Under the pieces are notes generated by a model. That model worked only from the letters and a program-made list of their open reading frames with translations, ran no database searches and was not told the DNA's origin. DNA of 64,000 nucleotides from assembly GCA_034508935.3 (NCBI GenBank), contig CM067455.1, positions 23,158,483-23,222,482 on the forward strand, given 5' to 3'. A program made the translations under genes and the position numbers. This DNA comes from Berghia stephanieae (lineage: Eukaryota; Mollusca; Gastropoda; Nudibranchia; Aeolidiidae). Below, piece after piece: positions 51,580 through 63,860 of the stretch; position 1 is the first letter of the stretch, and each line of letters starts with the position of its first letter.

Positions 51580-52280
51580 CCATCACCAACAACCACAACA
51601 TTGTCACAAGGTGCTTTCGCAACTCGCAATGGATGCAATGGCCGCAATGGCCGCTTATGACCTCAAAGTGTGTAAAGGTAGATGTGTTTGTTACTGTTAC
51701 AATCACCAACAGACCAGTGTATCTGACAAGAGAGAGCCTTAATTATTTATTTAAAATAAAAGAAAGGAGAAACAGCTCAAAATTATTGACCAAACAGAAT
51801 AACATTGAATATATGGACAGGAAAAATCAAAAATACATACAAATGAAAAGTAGAAAAGCTATATCAAATCTATACTTAGGTAAGAAGTTTTCAAAATTAA
51901 TGATGCCTCACTCAGGTTGCAACCTTTTCACTCATTCCCACTAAACTGAAATTAATCATAACAAGATGGTACAAAAAAAAACTGTTCATAGTCCGAAGGG
52001 AGAATGAAATTAACAAAATTGTTCACACAGTTCGTCTGTCGTATGAAATTTGAATGATAAGTATTGTCAAAATTTAAATTCTATGGTTGTTAAATGGTCT
52101 CTTCATACATACTGCGTCAAATCGTTCACATAAGGCACAGTGTTCCAGCCCTTCAAAAGTCAAAATTGTTTTTTTAAAAACACATGTATTGAGTGCTACT
52201 TCCTAGTCCCGTCAAAAATTACATTGTTCATATAAATATATGGGCACTACGTCCTAGCCCCGTCAGCTCTTCACTATATT
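51580..52280. other. Non-coding; one unrecognised open frame
   Basis: A 103-residue plus-strand frame (51633-51944) is Lys/Asn rich and shows no motif I recognise. I do not call it a gene. Confidence 0.4.
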
Positions 52281-52283
52281 ATT

Positions 52284-52529
52284 AGAAGATATATATAGAT
52301 AGATGGGTTGTACAGTAAAAATTTAGAAGATAGATTTAGATAGATTAGTTGTACAGTAAAAATTTAGAAGATAGATATAGATAGATTAGTTGTACAGTAA
52401 AAATTTAGAAGATAGATATAGATAGATTAGTTGTACAGTAAAAATTTAGAAGATAGATATAGATAGATTAGTTTTACAGTAAAAATTTAGAAGATAGATA
52501 TAGATAGATTAGTTGTACAGTAAAAATGA
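52284..52529. repeat. 41-bp tandem array, six copies
   Basis: The unit AGAAGATAGATATAGATAGA then TTAGTTGTACAGTAAAAATTT repeats six times with one or two changes per copy. It contains GATA-type words. Confidence 0.95.
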
Positions 52530-52879
52530 AATTAACATAGACACAATGATAGAGAAGTAATCAATTATTATTTACTTTAAAATAATTAATTTAATTGAGG
52601 GTCACAGTCTCAATTTGAACACACTTTAACTCACTGAATTAATTATTCAATAAAACAATAAAACTTTATATTATTTTAAACTTAAAGATAAGTAAAATAA
52701 TTTTATTATGGTGTTCATCAATTTATCACTTGATAATTACTCAACACATCACCACAATATATATCTAAATATTATAATTTATATAATCTCACCGAGCACA
52801 AACACAGTAAACAATATCGCTCAGAGCCCATTACAGGGTACGATAAAAAAATACTGGCCATATTAGGCCCTTTTTTACT

Positions 52880-53100
52880 TTGGCTGTAACATAGCCTGAA
52901 ACACAATTCCATATTTGGGTGCGATATAAAACACTGGCCACTTTGGGCCCTTTTTTACTGTGGCTACAACATAGCCCAAACAGAATTCCTAGCCAACACA
53001 CAAGCTGTTAGGTCTTTCTTGCTCGACCTCAAATCAGGGAAATTGTAGTGGTTTTGTTATGTCCATATCTGTACGAAGCGGCTATCTTTGAGTCTGGAAA
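52880..53100 (-). repeat. Exon-like module, copy 2
   Basis: Nearly identical to 50645-50870, again followed on its right by a Cys/Trp-rich module, so the two were duplicated together. Confidence 0.65.
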
Positions 53101-53222
53101 TACATGCCTATAATTATCATCTTAATTATTTTTGTCATTAATTATCATCGTTTTCCTCAAAGTCTTAGTAACGATTTCATCTTATGTAGACACGTGACTA
53201 TGTTGTATTATGTCAGACGAGT

Positions 53223-53640
53223 CTATGGAGATAAAAACAAACATTGGATGAAACACTGCCTAATCTGTGTCCGACCTTTGACCCTACAGGCTTCCAGCCA
53301 ACACCTGTCACCTTGATTACATCCAAATACATCTACATGACAACACACATCACTGTCACACACAGTCTTTTCCATATAATACCGAGCGTCATCCCCGTCC
53401 CATCTCCAATACATTTTAATCTCACCCTCTCCTATCTGACAAAACTTATTCACCTTCAGGCACCTCCCATCCCTTTTATAAACCACAGATCCATTAATTG
53501 TGTCCTCCATACCAGACATAATCACTTTTTACACACTGATTCATTCTCATGTATTCTCCCGTCTTCATTTCGCCTCTATGTCCTACTTTGATTAAAGTAA
53601 AACTCTGTCTGATGTTGTCTGAAATAAAGTGGAAAAAATA
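53223..53640 (-). pseudogene. Cys/Trp-rich module copy 4 joined to the WDG repeat
   Basis: The minus strand begins with the WDG unit (VIMSGMEDTINGSVVYK, FCQIGEGEIKMYWRWDG) and runs without a stop into YYMEKTVCDSDVCCHVDVFG and GDRCWLEACRVKGRTQIRQC. This copy shows how the two modules belong together: Trp-Asp-Gly repeats N-terminal, Cys-rich part C-terminal. Confidence 0.55.
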
Positions 53641-55814
53641 ACAAAAGAAAATATAACTCAACAAAATCGTCTTTTGTACCTCCCATGCAATTTATAAACC
53701 ACAGATCCATTAATTGTGTCCTCCATACCAGACATAATGACTGTTTACACACTGATTCATTCTCATGAATTCTCCCGTCTTCATTTCGCCTCTATGTCCT
53801 ACTTTGATTAAAGTAAAATTCTGTCTGATGTTGTCTGACATGCTGGGTGGGTTTCATGACCTCCCATAATGGGCAGAGAGGTACTTTACTGTGTCTTATA
53901 TCCCCTAAATCAATAAGTTTTCCAACTTGCATTCTGTCCTTTTCTTGGAATGAGATTACTTGATTTTGTCCTGACCCTGGCTGAAAGGGAGACAGTCAAA
54001 TGTATGGTTAGTTTTGGGAGATGATATTTTTTTTTCCCTTGTAAATCATGTCTCTGTTTTGCAATGTATTATGTTGTTTACATATTTATGATTTGTAAGC
54101 ATTTGAGTGTATTCCTCTTAGTGGGGATAGCTAGTCTGACGATCATGCCTCAGGCTAAAGAAAGACTGAAAGGTCCTACAGCACTCGGATTCAAAATTCG
54201 AACTGACGACACGGGGAGCATTGTCTCACTTTTTATTCTCCGTAGCTTTTCAATTCATTCTGGAAAGCGTCGAATGACTCGTATAGTTTGCCGATTTCCA
54301 TTTGATTGACGAGTTGAAATCAATCTTGGTCGCTCTGGTCTAGTCTCTGACGATCATGCCTCAGGCCTCAGGCTAAAGAAAGAGTGCTTGTGTCTGGATG
54401 AGATTATAGGAGATCTCAAACTAAATACTTTGATAGTGTGCTCTTGGAATCTACACCTGTTTCCTATTTAACCAATTCCCCTTTGTCTTACCTTTTCTTG
54501 AGTGCTTTAATTATAATTCTAGATTTTCTTACTACCCTATTTCCTTCCTTTTAACTAGCGCTGATATGACTGACCTTAAAAGCCCCGTAAAACCCTTAAA
54601 AATAAAATAAATAAATCTCCCATCTGACAAAACCCATTCACCTTCAGGTACCTCCCATCCCATTTATAAACCACAGATCCATTAATTGTGTCCTCCATAC
54701 CAGACATAATGACTTTTTACACACTGATCCATTCTCATGTATTCTCCCGTCTTCATTTCGCCTCTATGTCCTACTTTGATGAAAGTAAAATTCTGTCTGA
54801 TGTTGTCTGAAGTAAAGTGGAAAAAATAACAAATGAAAATATAACTCAACAAAATCGTCTTTTGTACCTCCCATCCCATTTATAAACCACAGATCCATTA
54901 ATTGTGTCCTCCATACCAGACATAACGACTTTTTACACACTCATCCATTTTAATGTATTCTCCGGTATGTAGATTACGGGCCGTCAATTCTGTCCCATCT
55001 CCAATACATTTTAATCTCACCCTCTCCTATCTGACAAAACTCAATTACCCTCAGGCACCTAACTACCATCCCATTTATAAACCACAGATCCATTAATTGT
55101 GTCCTCCATACCAGACATAATGACTTTTTACACACTGATTCATTCTCATGAATTTTCCCGTCTTCATTTCGCCTCTATGTCCTACTTTGATGAAAGTAAA
55201 ATTCTGTCTGATGTTGTCTGAAATAAAGGGGAAAAAATAACAAATGAAAATATAACTCAACAAAATCGTCTTTTGTACCTCCCATCCCATTTATAAACCA
55301 CAGATCCATTAATTGTGTCCTCCATACCAGACATAATCACTTTTTACACACTGATTCATTCTCATGAATTCTCCCGTCTTCATTTCGCCTCTATGTCCTA
55401 CTTTGATGAAAGTAAAATTCTGTCTGATGTTGTCTGAAATAAAGGGGAAAAAATAACAAATGAAAATATAACTCAACAAAATCGTCTTTTGTACCTCCCA
55501 TCCCATTTATAAACCACAGATCCATTAATTGTGTCCTCCATACCAGACATAATCACTTTTTACACACTCATACATTTTAATCTCACCCTCTCCTATCTGA
55601 CAAAACTTATTCACCTTCAGGTACCTCCCATCCCATTTATAAACCACAGATCCATTAATTGTGTCCTCCATACCAGACATAATGACTTTTTACACACTGA
55701 TTCATTCTCATGAATTCTCCCGTCTTCATTTCGCCTCTATGTCCTACTTTGATTAAAGTAAAATTCTGTCTGATGTTGTCTGAAATAAAGTGGAAAAAAT
55801 AACAAAAGAAAATA
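53640..55814 (-). repeat. WDG exon-like units, irregular copies, with SINE-B insertions
   Basis: The unit (on minus: acceptor-like CCCCTTTATTTCAG, NFTFIKVGHRGEMKTGEYMR, then GMEDTINGSVVYKWDGRY) recurs at about 53690-53850, 54647-54863, 54864-54960, 55070-55275, 55275-55491, 55491-55560 and 55620-55814. Some copies extend to FCQIGEGEIKMYWRWDG. SINE-B pieces interrupt at 53838-54115 and 54390-54605. Confidence 0.75.
53838..54605 (+). mobile_element. SINE-B copy split by a 220-bp insertion
   Basis: GACCTCCCATAATGGGCAGA and the GATGATATTTTTT part lie at 53858-54115; GTGCTTGTGTCTGGATGAGA to GCCCCGTAAAACCCTTAAAA lies at 54388-54602. The word CTGACGATCATGCCTCAGG occurs at both edges of the intervening piece (54136, 54349). 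Confidence 0.7.
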
Positions 55815-56189
55815 CAGTGGAACCTCCCGATTACGACACCTCCGAATAGCGACAACCTGATAACGACATTGACCCGTGGTCCCGATTTTTTTTCTATTTA
55901 AGATCAGTAAAAAAACCTCCAAATAACGACGCACTTTTTGATAAAACCTCCGAATAACGACATCATTTTGGCGATTTTCGGCAGTTTTCGTAGATATCTG
56001 ATACTAAAATACCGAGTATGAGTACTCAAAGTTTATAAAAACGATTCCTGCTTGAACTGATGAGAACGCAGCTTTTGAAACCAATGAGAACGCAGCTTTT
56101 TTTGACAAATCTTGGCTGATATGCATTAATAAAAACCAAAGTATAAATGTTAGTGTAAGCAAGTAAACACAAAATCTTGGTAACTGTGA

Positions 56190-56233
<44 letters not shown>

Positions 56234-56668
56234 TTTTTGTGGGAGGAGGAGGAATTTTATCTAACTCGCAGCGTCCGAAGTAACACATCTATGTCATATC
56301 AGCGCCAGTAAAAAGGAAGAAAATTGGATAGTAAAAAACATTCTAGATTTACAATTGAAATGACATAAGAAAAAGTAAGACAAAGGGGAATGGTTTAAAT
56401 AGGGAACAGATGTAGATTCCAGGAGCACACTATCACACTACTCAGTTCAGATCACCTAAAAGTCTCATCCAGACACACGCACAAGAACCCTCTAAGAGGA
56501 ATACACTACAATGTTTTGTTTGTTTTGTCAATGTTAATAAAAACTGGTCCCGCGGGCCTTACCACGCCCACTTTGTCCGCCATCTTGGAAACCTCTAAAT
56601 AACGACACCTCCGGATAACGACATAAAAACTTGGTCCCGTGGCATGTCGTTATCGGGAGGTTCCACTG
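55815..56668. mobile_element. 854-bp TA-flanked TIR element (pogo/Tigger-type, non-autonomous)
   Basis: The ends CAGTGGAACCTCCCGATTAC and the complement of GTTATCGGGAGGTTCCACTG are flanked by TA on both sides, as in the Tc1/mariner-pogo group. The subterminal word CTCCGAATAACGACA is repeated several times near each end. The inside carries a (TAG)n tract at 56190-56231 and a reverse SINE-B piece at 56288-56520. No transposase. Confidence 0.85.
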
Positions 56669-57260
56669 TATAACTCAACAAATTCGTCTTTTGGTACCTC
56701 CCATCCCATTTACAAACCACAGATCCATTAATTGTGTCCTCCATACCAGACATAATCACTTTTTACACACTCATCCATTTTAATGTATTCTCCGGTATGT
56801 ATAATACAGACCATCAATTCCGTCCCATCTCCAATACATTTTAATCTCACCCTCTCCTATCTGACAAAACTCAATTACCCTCAGGTACCTCCCATCCCAT
56901 TTACAAACCACAGATCCATTAATTGTGTCCTCCATACCAGACATAATGACTTTTTACACACTGATTCATTCTCATGTATTCTCCCGTCTTCATTTCGCCT
57001 CTATGTCCTACTTTGATTAAAGTAAAATTCTGTCTGATGTTGTCTGAAATAAAGGGGAAAAAATAACAAATGAAAATATAAATCAACAAAATCGTCTTTT
57101 GGTACCTCCCATCCCATTTATAAACCACAGATCCATTAATTGTGTCCTCCATACCAGACATAATCACTTTTTACACACTGATTCATTCTCATGAATTCTC
57201 CCGTCTTCATTTCGCCTCTATGTCCGACTTTGATTAAAGTAAAATTCTGTCTGATGTTGT
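56669..57260 (-). repeat. WDG exon-like units after the 854-bp element
   Basis: Two to three units including GTELTVRNLHTG-type and GEGEIKMYWRWDG-type segments on the minus strand. They continue the field split by the 854-bp element. Confidence 0.75.
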
Positions 57261-57369
57261 CTGAAATACCTGACCTCCCAAAGTGGGCAGGGAGGTACAT
57301 ACTGTGTCTTCTATCCCCCCCATATCTGTTTTTGTACTTGCATTCTGTCTTTGTCTTGGAATGAGATTA

Positions 57370-60293
57370 CCGTAAAATGGGGTGACTTAGGCCACTTTTT
57401 AACCTTTGTTGTTGTGTAAAATCATTGAATGTAACCCAAAAGTAATTTTTTGTTCTCCAAATCATGAGCACAAATGAAAACAATGATTTAACAGATTTTC
57501 AGTCAATTACCTGCGGAACTTATCGCTTGATGGGGCTTTTTGTAGGGTGGCCTAAGTCACCCTGCAAGGGGTGACTTAGGCCAGTAGTATGAAATCATAG
57601 AATAAAAGTTAACAGTGTTATCTGGGGTGACTTAGGCCTCATTGATAATAAAAATAAAGATTAACATTCAAGCTTTAATTGCATGGCTTTTTCAATGAAT
57701 TTGGTTGATTATTAATCATTTTATGGTGATCTTATCATTTACGATACTGTGTTTTATACATAAATTTATAAGTTTCAAACAAATATACAGGCAAAACAAT
57801 TAGTTTGTGGATTCAAAGGTTAAAATAGCTTTAATGAATACAAATTAAAAGATCTTTCATAAACTCATCAGGATAAAATATACTTTTTTTCATTTAAATT
57901 GGTCGAAAACATTTCGCGAAAAATGCTGATGGCCGTGCTTATTATTCCACTCAAGTGCCGGTGTCCATTCGTCTCCACTGGACTCAGGATTGTCAAGCTC
58001 AGGCATTTCCAATGATGATTGGGACTCAGAGTCAGAGCTGTCACTCTCCTCATCTTCAGCATTTGTTGATGGCCCAGCTGTTTCTTCAGTATTGGGGCCA
58101 GGGACAACCTCAAGTCGTCGTCTTTTGTTCCTGCGGGCTTGACCTGGTTCACCTACACATAAAGAGAAAATGAAAGAAGAAAAAAAAGGAAAAGCCAGTA
58201 TGTCATGAGTCTTAGAACAGAAAGATGATTTTGATATTTCTTCTTTCAACAAGCAATAACAAGGTAGGAGCCGACCGTTAATTGATGAAGGAGTAAAAAG
58301 AAACTGGAAAATGTTTTCGGTGTTAACTTATTTTAAAATTTAAGGGTAGGCTTACATGGCATGTGCCTTCTTACAGTACTGGTACCGGGTACCTTTGAAT
58401 TTGGGAGAGACCTGAAAGGAAACTTAGGTAGAAGTAAGAACATGGCTAATAAACTTTACACTCACCTTCACGCAGGCTTCGAAGTTGCTCTGAGAATGCT
58501 TCTGAAACACTGTCATTGCTCACGTCCTGAGTTGATGGCAGCAGGCGTTGCAGAACTGGTTCGGCAGAGACCGGACATATGCCACATTTTCTGAAGCCGG
58601 CCTTTAGGTTATCAGATGAATTTTGGGAGATATCATCCATCAACTGCTTTAGCAGTTTGGGAAACATGTCTTTCTGAATAGTACCAGACTGTCTTGATTT
58701 GGCCATTTTATAAGCTGTTAGAATTTTTCGCCATTTTGCTTTCATGGGGCCGAAAAACGCAACGTCAAGAGGTTGGCATAAGTGGGTGGCATGTGGTGGA
58801 AGACGGATAAATGCAATGTTGTTTCTTTCGCACAGTAGCAAGACCTCATCAGAAAAATGTGAACTGAGATTGTCACCAATAAGAACTTTTCGACCTTCCA
58901 GGCGACTGCAGAATGGATCTTCGAAGCAGACTTGATCGAACCATCCACTTTTCGAACGATTGTATCTTGATTTATTGGGCCCTCCTTCAGTCCATGTGGT
59001 CCACAGATTCTCCGCCTTGTAGACAACATACACTGGGAGAAGCTCTCCTGCCCCACTGCCGGCTAGCATCAAGCTTGTTGAAGATTTCGAGGAGTTGATG
59101 ATTCGCTCGGGATATTTGCATCCTCTTTTGGAAATAAATTTTTTCAGCCCAGGATCATCTGTCAGATTCGTTTCATCATAATTGATGATGTTTGACGGCG
59201 GAATCTCAGCGAGACTAGTTTCAAGTTCTTTGAAATATTTCTGGAGAGTGTCACGATCAATTTTTGCCCTTGCCTTGGAGATATTTTGGCACAATCTGTG
59301 GTTAATATCATTTTTGTGGCGGCTCAGAAAACTAAGGTACCAGTCAATGCCAGGGTAATTGTCCTTAAATTGTTTAATTGTTCTGCCGTCCTTATCTAAC
59401 AGGCACTTCACTGTCATTCTCACATCTATCGAGTCAAATGGGAAGCCCCATTGCGAAACTGTTTGTATGTGCTGCACAATCTTGCGTTCTGTCTCCGACG
59501 ACAGAATTGTTTGGCCGCCAGCTGGTCTAGCAGCAATTCCATCCGTCTGACGTTGCAGAAACAGCTGAAAGGAGCAGCGAGACAAATTAAAATCTTTGAA
59601 CACTGTGCGTTGACTTGCACCGTTTCTGTATGCTGCTTCCGTGAGCTCGAAGTCTCTTTGTGAAGCTTTATGATACTTCCGAGATCCGTTCTTAGCCGTT
59701 GCGAGGCATATTGGTACAATCTGGAAGAAGAAAATGCCAGAATACAAACAAGTTAGGGTGAGTTGAATCTAAATCATCTTTACAATACTCACACATGCCT
59801 TTTATATGCTTCTCTTAATAATTTTTGCTTAGAGAAAGTAAATAATCCAAGATAATTGCCATGCTCCTGAGTGGCCTAAGTCACCCCATTTTGGGTCAGA
59901 CACAAGGGGGTGACTTAGGCCACCCCCATTGTGGCTCTCTATGAATGATTAGACTGTAATAATACTTGATTTCAATTAGTTTGACACCTTAAATCATTGT
60001 TTAAACCATTTAAAAATTGATTTAATCATATTAACTCACCTGTCTAGACGAAAGTTTCAAGTCAACAAAACAATCAAAATTGTAACCTCATGGAGCCACC
60101 ATTTTGGATGAAGTGCAGGACCGCACAAACTTGTTTCTGCAGATTGTTAACTAGCTAAAATAAATCTTAAATAGTTCTAGATGAGATATGAACTGAAGAA
60201 AGATGTGCATTTAATTTTTAAAAGGCAAAAAATAATTTTTGAAAATTCCGAAACTTTTTTCCAGTCAGTGGCCTAAGTCACCCCATTTTACGG
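57370..60293 (-). mobile_element. pogo-like DNA transposon, nearly complete
   Basis: 27-bp terminal inverted repeats (beginning CCGTAAAATGGGGTGACTTA) are perfect at both ends and flanked by TA. Length is 2,924 bp. The motif GGTGACTTAGGCC or its complement occurs seven times near the ends (57380, 57546, 57570, 57623, 59872, 59909, 60270). The one gene is a DDE transposase in two exons. Confidence 0.93.
57890..59720 (-). CDS. pogo-family DDE transposase, two exons
   Basis: Exon 1 (59720-58466) and exon 2 (58152-57890) join as GAAG/GTGAGT to TATGTGTAG/GTGAACC with matching phase, about 505 residues. An N-terminal helix-turn-helix (FELTEAAYRNGASQRTVFKD) precedes a DDE domain whose aspartates lie in NIINYDETNLTDDPG, VLIGDNLSSHFSDEV and LPPHATHLCQPLDVAFFGP. 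The spacing is that of CENP-B/pogo transposases. Exon 2 adds a basic patch (RRNKRRRLE) and an acidic tail. An acceptor (TTCTTCTTCCAG) precedes exon 1, so a further 5' exon is likely. The first ATG (59709) is out of frame with the domain, so the true start is unresolved and the copy may be recently disabled. Confidence 0.85.
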
Positions 60294-60295
60294 TA

Positions 60296-60785
60296 AATAC
60301 TGCGTCTTCTATCCCCCTAAATCTATAAGTTTTCCAACTTGCATTCTGTCTTTGTCTTGGAATGAGATTACCCCTTGATTTTGTCCTGACCCTGGCCGGA
60401 TACCCTGGCTGAAAGGGAGACAGTCAAATACCAGACATAATGACTTTTTACACACTGATTCATTCTCATGAATTCTCCCGTCTTCATTTCGCCCGTATGT
60501 CCTACTTTGATTAAAGTAAAATTCTGTCTGATTTTGTCTGAAATAAAGTGGAAAAAATAACAAATGAAAATATAACTCAACAAATTCGTCTTTTGGTATC
60601 TCCCATCCCATTTACAAACCACAGATCCATTAATTGTGTCCTCCATACCAGACATAATCACTTTTTACACACTCATCCATTTTAATGTATTCTCCGGTAT
60701 GTAGATTACGGACCGTCAATTCTGTCCCTTCTCCAATACATTTTAATCTCACCCTCTCCTATCTGACAAAACTCAATTACCCTCA
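60296..60785 (-). repeat. SINE-B piece and WDG units after the pogo element
   Basis: 60296-60430 matches the SINE-B front part (TCTGTCTTTGTCTTGGAATG). 60430-60785 holds WDG units with the TELTVRNLHTG and FCQIGEGEIKM segments on the minus strand. Confidence 0.75.
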
Positions 60786-62070
60786 GGTACCTCCCATCCC
60801 ATTTATAAACCACAGATCCATTAATTGTGTCCTCCATACCAGACATAATGACTTTTTACACACTGATTCATACTCATGTATTCTCCCGTCCTCATTTCGC
60901 CTCTATGTCCTACTTTGATGAAAGTAAAATTCTGTCTGATGTTGTCTGAAATAAAGGGGAAAAAATAACAAATGAAAATATAACTCAACAAAATCGTCTT
61001 TTGGTACCTCCCATCCCATTTATAAACCACAGATCCATTAATTGTGTCCTCCATACCAGACATAATGACTTTTTACACACTGATTCATTCTCATGTATTC
61101 TCCCGTCTTCATTTCGCCTCTATGTCCTACTTTGATGAAAGTAAAATTCTGTTTGATGTTGTCTGAAATAAAGGGGAAAAAATAACAAATGAAAATATAA
61201 CTCAACAAAATCGTCTTGTGGTACCTCCCATCCCATTTATAAACCACAGATCCATTAATTGTGTCCTCCATACCAGACATAATGACTTTTTACACACTGA
61301 TTCATTCTCATGTATTCTCCCGTCTTCATTTCGCCTCTATGTCCTACTTTGATGAAAGTAAAATTCTGTCTGATGTTGTCTGAAATAAAGGGGAAAAAAT
61401 AACAAATGAAAATATAACTCAACAAAATCGTCTTTTGGTACCTCCCATCCCATTTATAAACCACAGATCCATTAATTGTGTCCTCCATACCAGACATAAT
61501 GACTTTTTACACACTGATTCATTCTCATGTATTCTCCCGTCCTCATTTCGCCTCTATGTCCTACTTTGATGAAAGTAAAATTCTGTCTGATGTTGTCTGA
61601 AATAAAGGGGAAAAAATAACAAATGAAAATATAACTCAACAAAATCGTCTTTTGGTACCTCCCATCCCATTTATAAACCACAGATCCATTAATTGTGTCC
61701 TCCATACCAGACATAATGACTTTTTACACACTGATTCATTCTCATGTATTCTCCCGTCTTCATTTCGCCTCTATGTCCTACTTTGATGAAAGTAAAATTC
61801 TGTCTGATGTTGTCTGAAATGAAGGGGAAAAAATAACAAATGAAAATATAACTCAACAAAATCGTCTTTTGGTACCTCCCATCCCATTTATAAACCACAG
61901 ATCCATTAATTGTGTCCTCCATACCAGACATAATGACTTTTTACACACTGATTCATTCTCATGTATTCTCCCGTCTTCATTTCGCCTCTATGTCCTACTT
62001 TGATGAAAGTAAAATTCTGTCTGATGTTGTCTGAAATAAAGGGGAAAAAATAACAAATGAAAATATAAAT
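60786..62070 (-). repeat. 217-bp satellite made from one exon plus its intron acceptor
   Basis: GGTACCTCCCATCCCATTTA recurs at 60786, 61003, 61220, 61437, 61654 and 61871, exactly 217 bp apart, with very few differences. On the minus strand each unit is 62 bp of intron-like sequence ending CCCCTTTATTTCAG, then 155 bp of former exon encoding GEMKTGEYMRMNQCVK and, one frame over, GMEDTINGSVVYKWDGR. The frame change inside every unit shows that the amplified copy was already non-coding. Confidence 0.92.
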
Positions 62071-62089
62071 CAACACAAACAGGGAACTC

Positions 62090-62290
62090 GTGAATGAAGA
62101 CAACACGGGCAGCAATCGAAGCCAAGTCAATGGTGTTGAAGTAAATGACAAGTGGCCATCATTTGGTCTTCCTTTTGCAGGTAAATGCATGGGCCATTTG
62201 GTCTAAGGCATTGACACCACCTTTCGTCTTATTGTAGTCGAGGATAATGTCAGGTTTTCCAGTTTCTGCTGTGACATCCGCAGACTAGCC
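62090..62290 (-). pseudogene. piggyBac transposase fragment (C-terminal part of DDE domain)
   Basis: The minus strand encodes GKPDIILDYNKTKGGVNALD then QMAHAFTCKRKTK and WPLVIYFNTIDLASIAARVV. These are hallmark piggyBac motifs (KGGVD.LD, RWP..IFFN..D). It carries at least one in-frame stop and is about 65 residues long. Confidence 0.8.
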
Positions 62291-62314
62291 AAGCATTGCG
62301 ATTTTATCGTAATT

Positions 62315-62806
62315 TTACGATATTGAGACCGCCATTACGTGACAAGACATACCAGATATCTCTGGTTGCTGTTTATCACTGTTCATATTCATATTATTGT
62401 TATCTGAGCGGCCCACCCCCTCTTCTCCATTTTCTATGAACTCGTTTTCAGTTTCGATTTCAAATGTATTATCCTCGTTATCATTATTAAAGAGAGCGTA
62501 GGCAGACTTTAATTCAGTCACAACAGGAATAAGTTTGGTTAGCTCCTTTAATTGTTCTTTAATGACCGATAGGTCATTTTATCAGATTGAGATTGCTTTT
62601 CCTTATTTTGTTTTTCTATCGCGATTAGCGATGCAAGAAGAGTTCATTTTATCAACATTACAATTAGTTACGTCAGATCTTATTTTGTTTCCACTACAAC
62701 TAGTAGCGTTCGATGTCGAAGGTTTTTCACCTGCTCTTGAAGTAACTCCATTGTCTGTTTTTGATCCTTCACTCAAAGACAGAAATGCATTCGCAGCATC
62801 CGCCAT
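62315..62806 (-). other. Unrecognised open frames, minus strand
   Basis: Two successive minus-strand frames: 62806-62603 (MADAANAFLSLSEGSKTDNG, Ser/Asn rich) and 62521-62315 (ELKSAYALFNNDNEDNTFEI, acidic). They look like one Ser/acid-rich protein with a frame change. I cannot assign a family; it may be part of the insertion that splits the piggyBac copy. Confidence 0.35.
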
Positions 62807-62861
62807 TTTTCTCTATCTAAATCAAAACAATGAGATTCGATCCGTTTCAGAGACGTTAAAA

Positions 62862-63410
<549 letters not shown>

Positions 63411-63475
63411 TATATCACAACTGTATCTTCCCACTGGGGGTTTGCTTTGGACGCATATTCAACTCGGAACACAGT
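63411..63475. repeat. Inverted copy of 47470-47540
   Basis: CAACTGTATCTTCCCACTGG and GGTTTGCTTTGGACGCATAT are the reverse complement of the sequence beside the 47534 TA tract; here too the boundary is TATATATATCAC. Confidence 0.85.
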
Positions 63476-63599
63476 GAGGCAACTTTCTCTTTATTTTTGG
63501 ACTGAGTACGGTACTATTTTTGGGGGCTCCAATTACTAACTTATGAATTTATTTTTGGCAAGTCTGCATCTGGTCTGTTATGCATCGTGCTGAGCAGAA

Positions 63600-63860
63600 T
63601 TACTCTCTGATTACATTCTCTCTGGAATGAAACGGTCGTCTCGTGGCGGAACAGAAATTTTGACTCTCCAAAGGACAGGGCCTTTTTCTCTTTGATTGTC
63701 TTTTGGAATGAATCGTTTGTTCCTCCTCACTGTGCCGTCTATGGTGAGTCTCTTCCTTCTTTGTAAGTGATTCTGCAAGTTCAAGGTCTGTGAAATGATT
63801 ATCACACGTCACATTCCTTGGACATCTTCTGTCAGATTCATGTCTAGCTTTGCTCAAAGC
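63600..63860 (-). pseudogene. piggyBac transposase fragment (middle of DDE domain)
   Basis: The minus strand encodes RNVTCDNHFTDLELAESL, then in another frame RLTIDGTVRRNKRFIPKDNQ. This is the second catalytic Asp region (CDN.FT) and the following GT.R.NKR.IP motif of piggyBac. It lies just upstream, in transposase order, of 62090-62290, so both may come from one copy split by the intervening 1.3 kb. Confidence 0.8.

Noticed and set aside
51633-51944. 103-residue plus-strand open frame as a host gene
   Set aside because: No motif, no splice context, low-complexity composition, and it sits in repeat-rich DNA.
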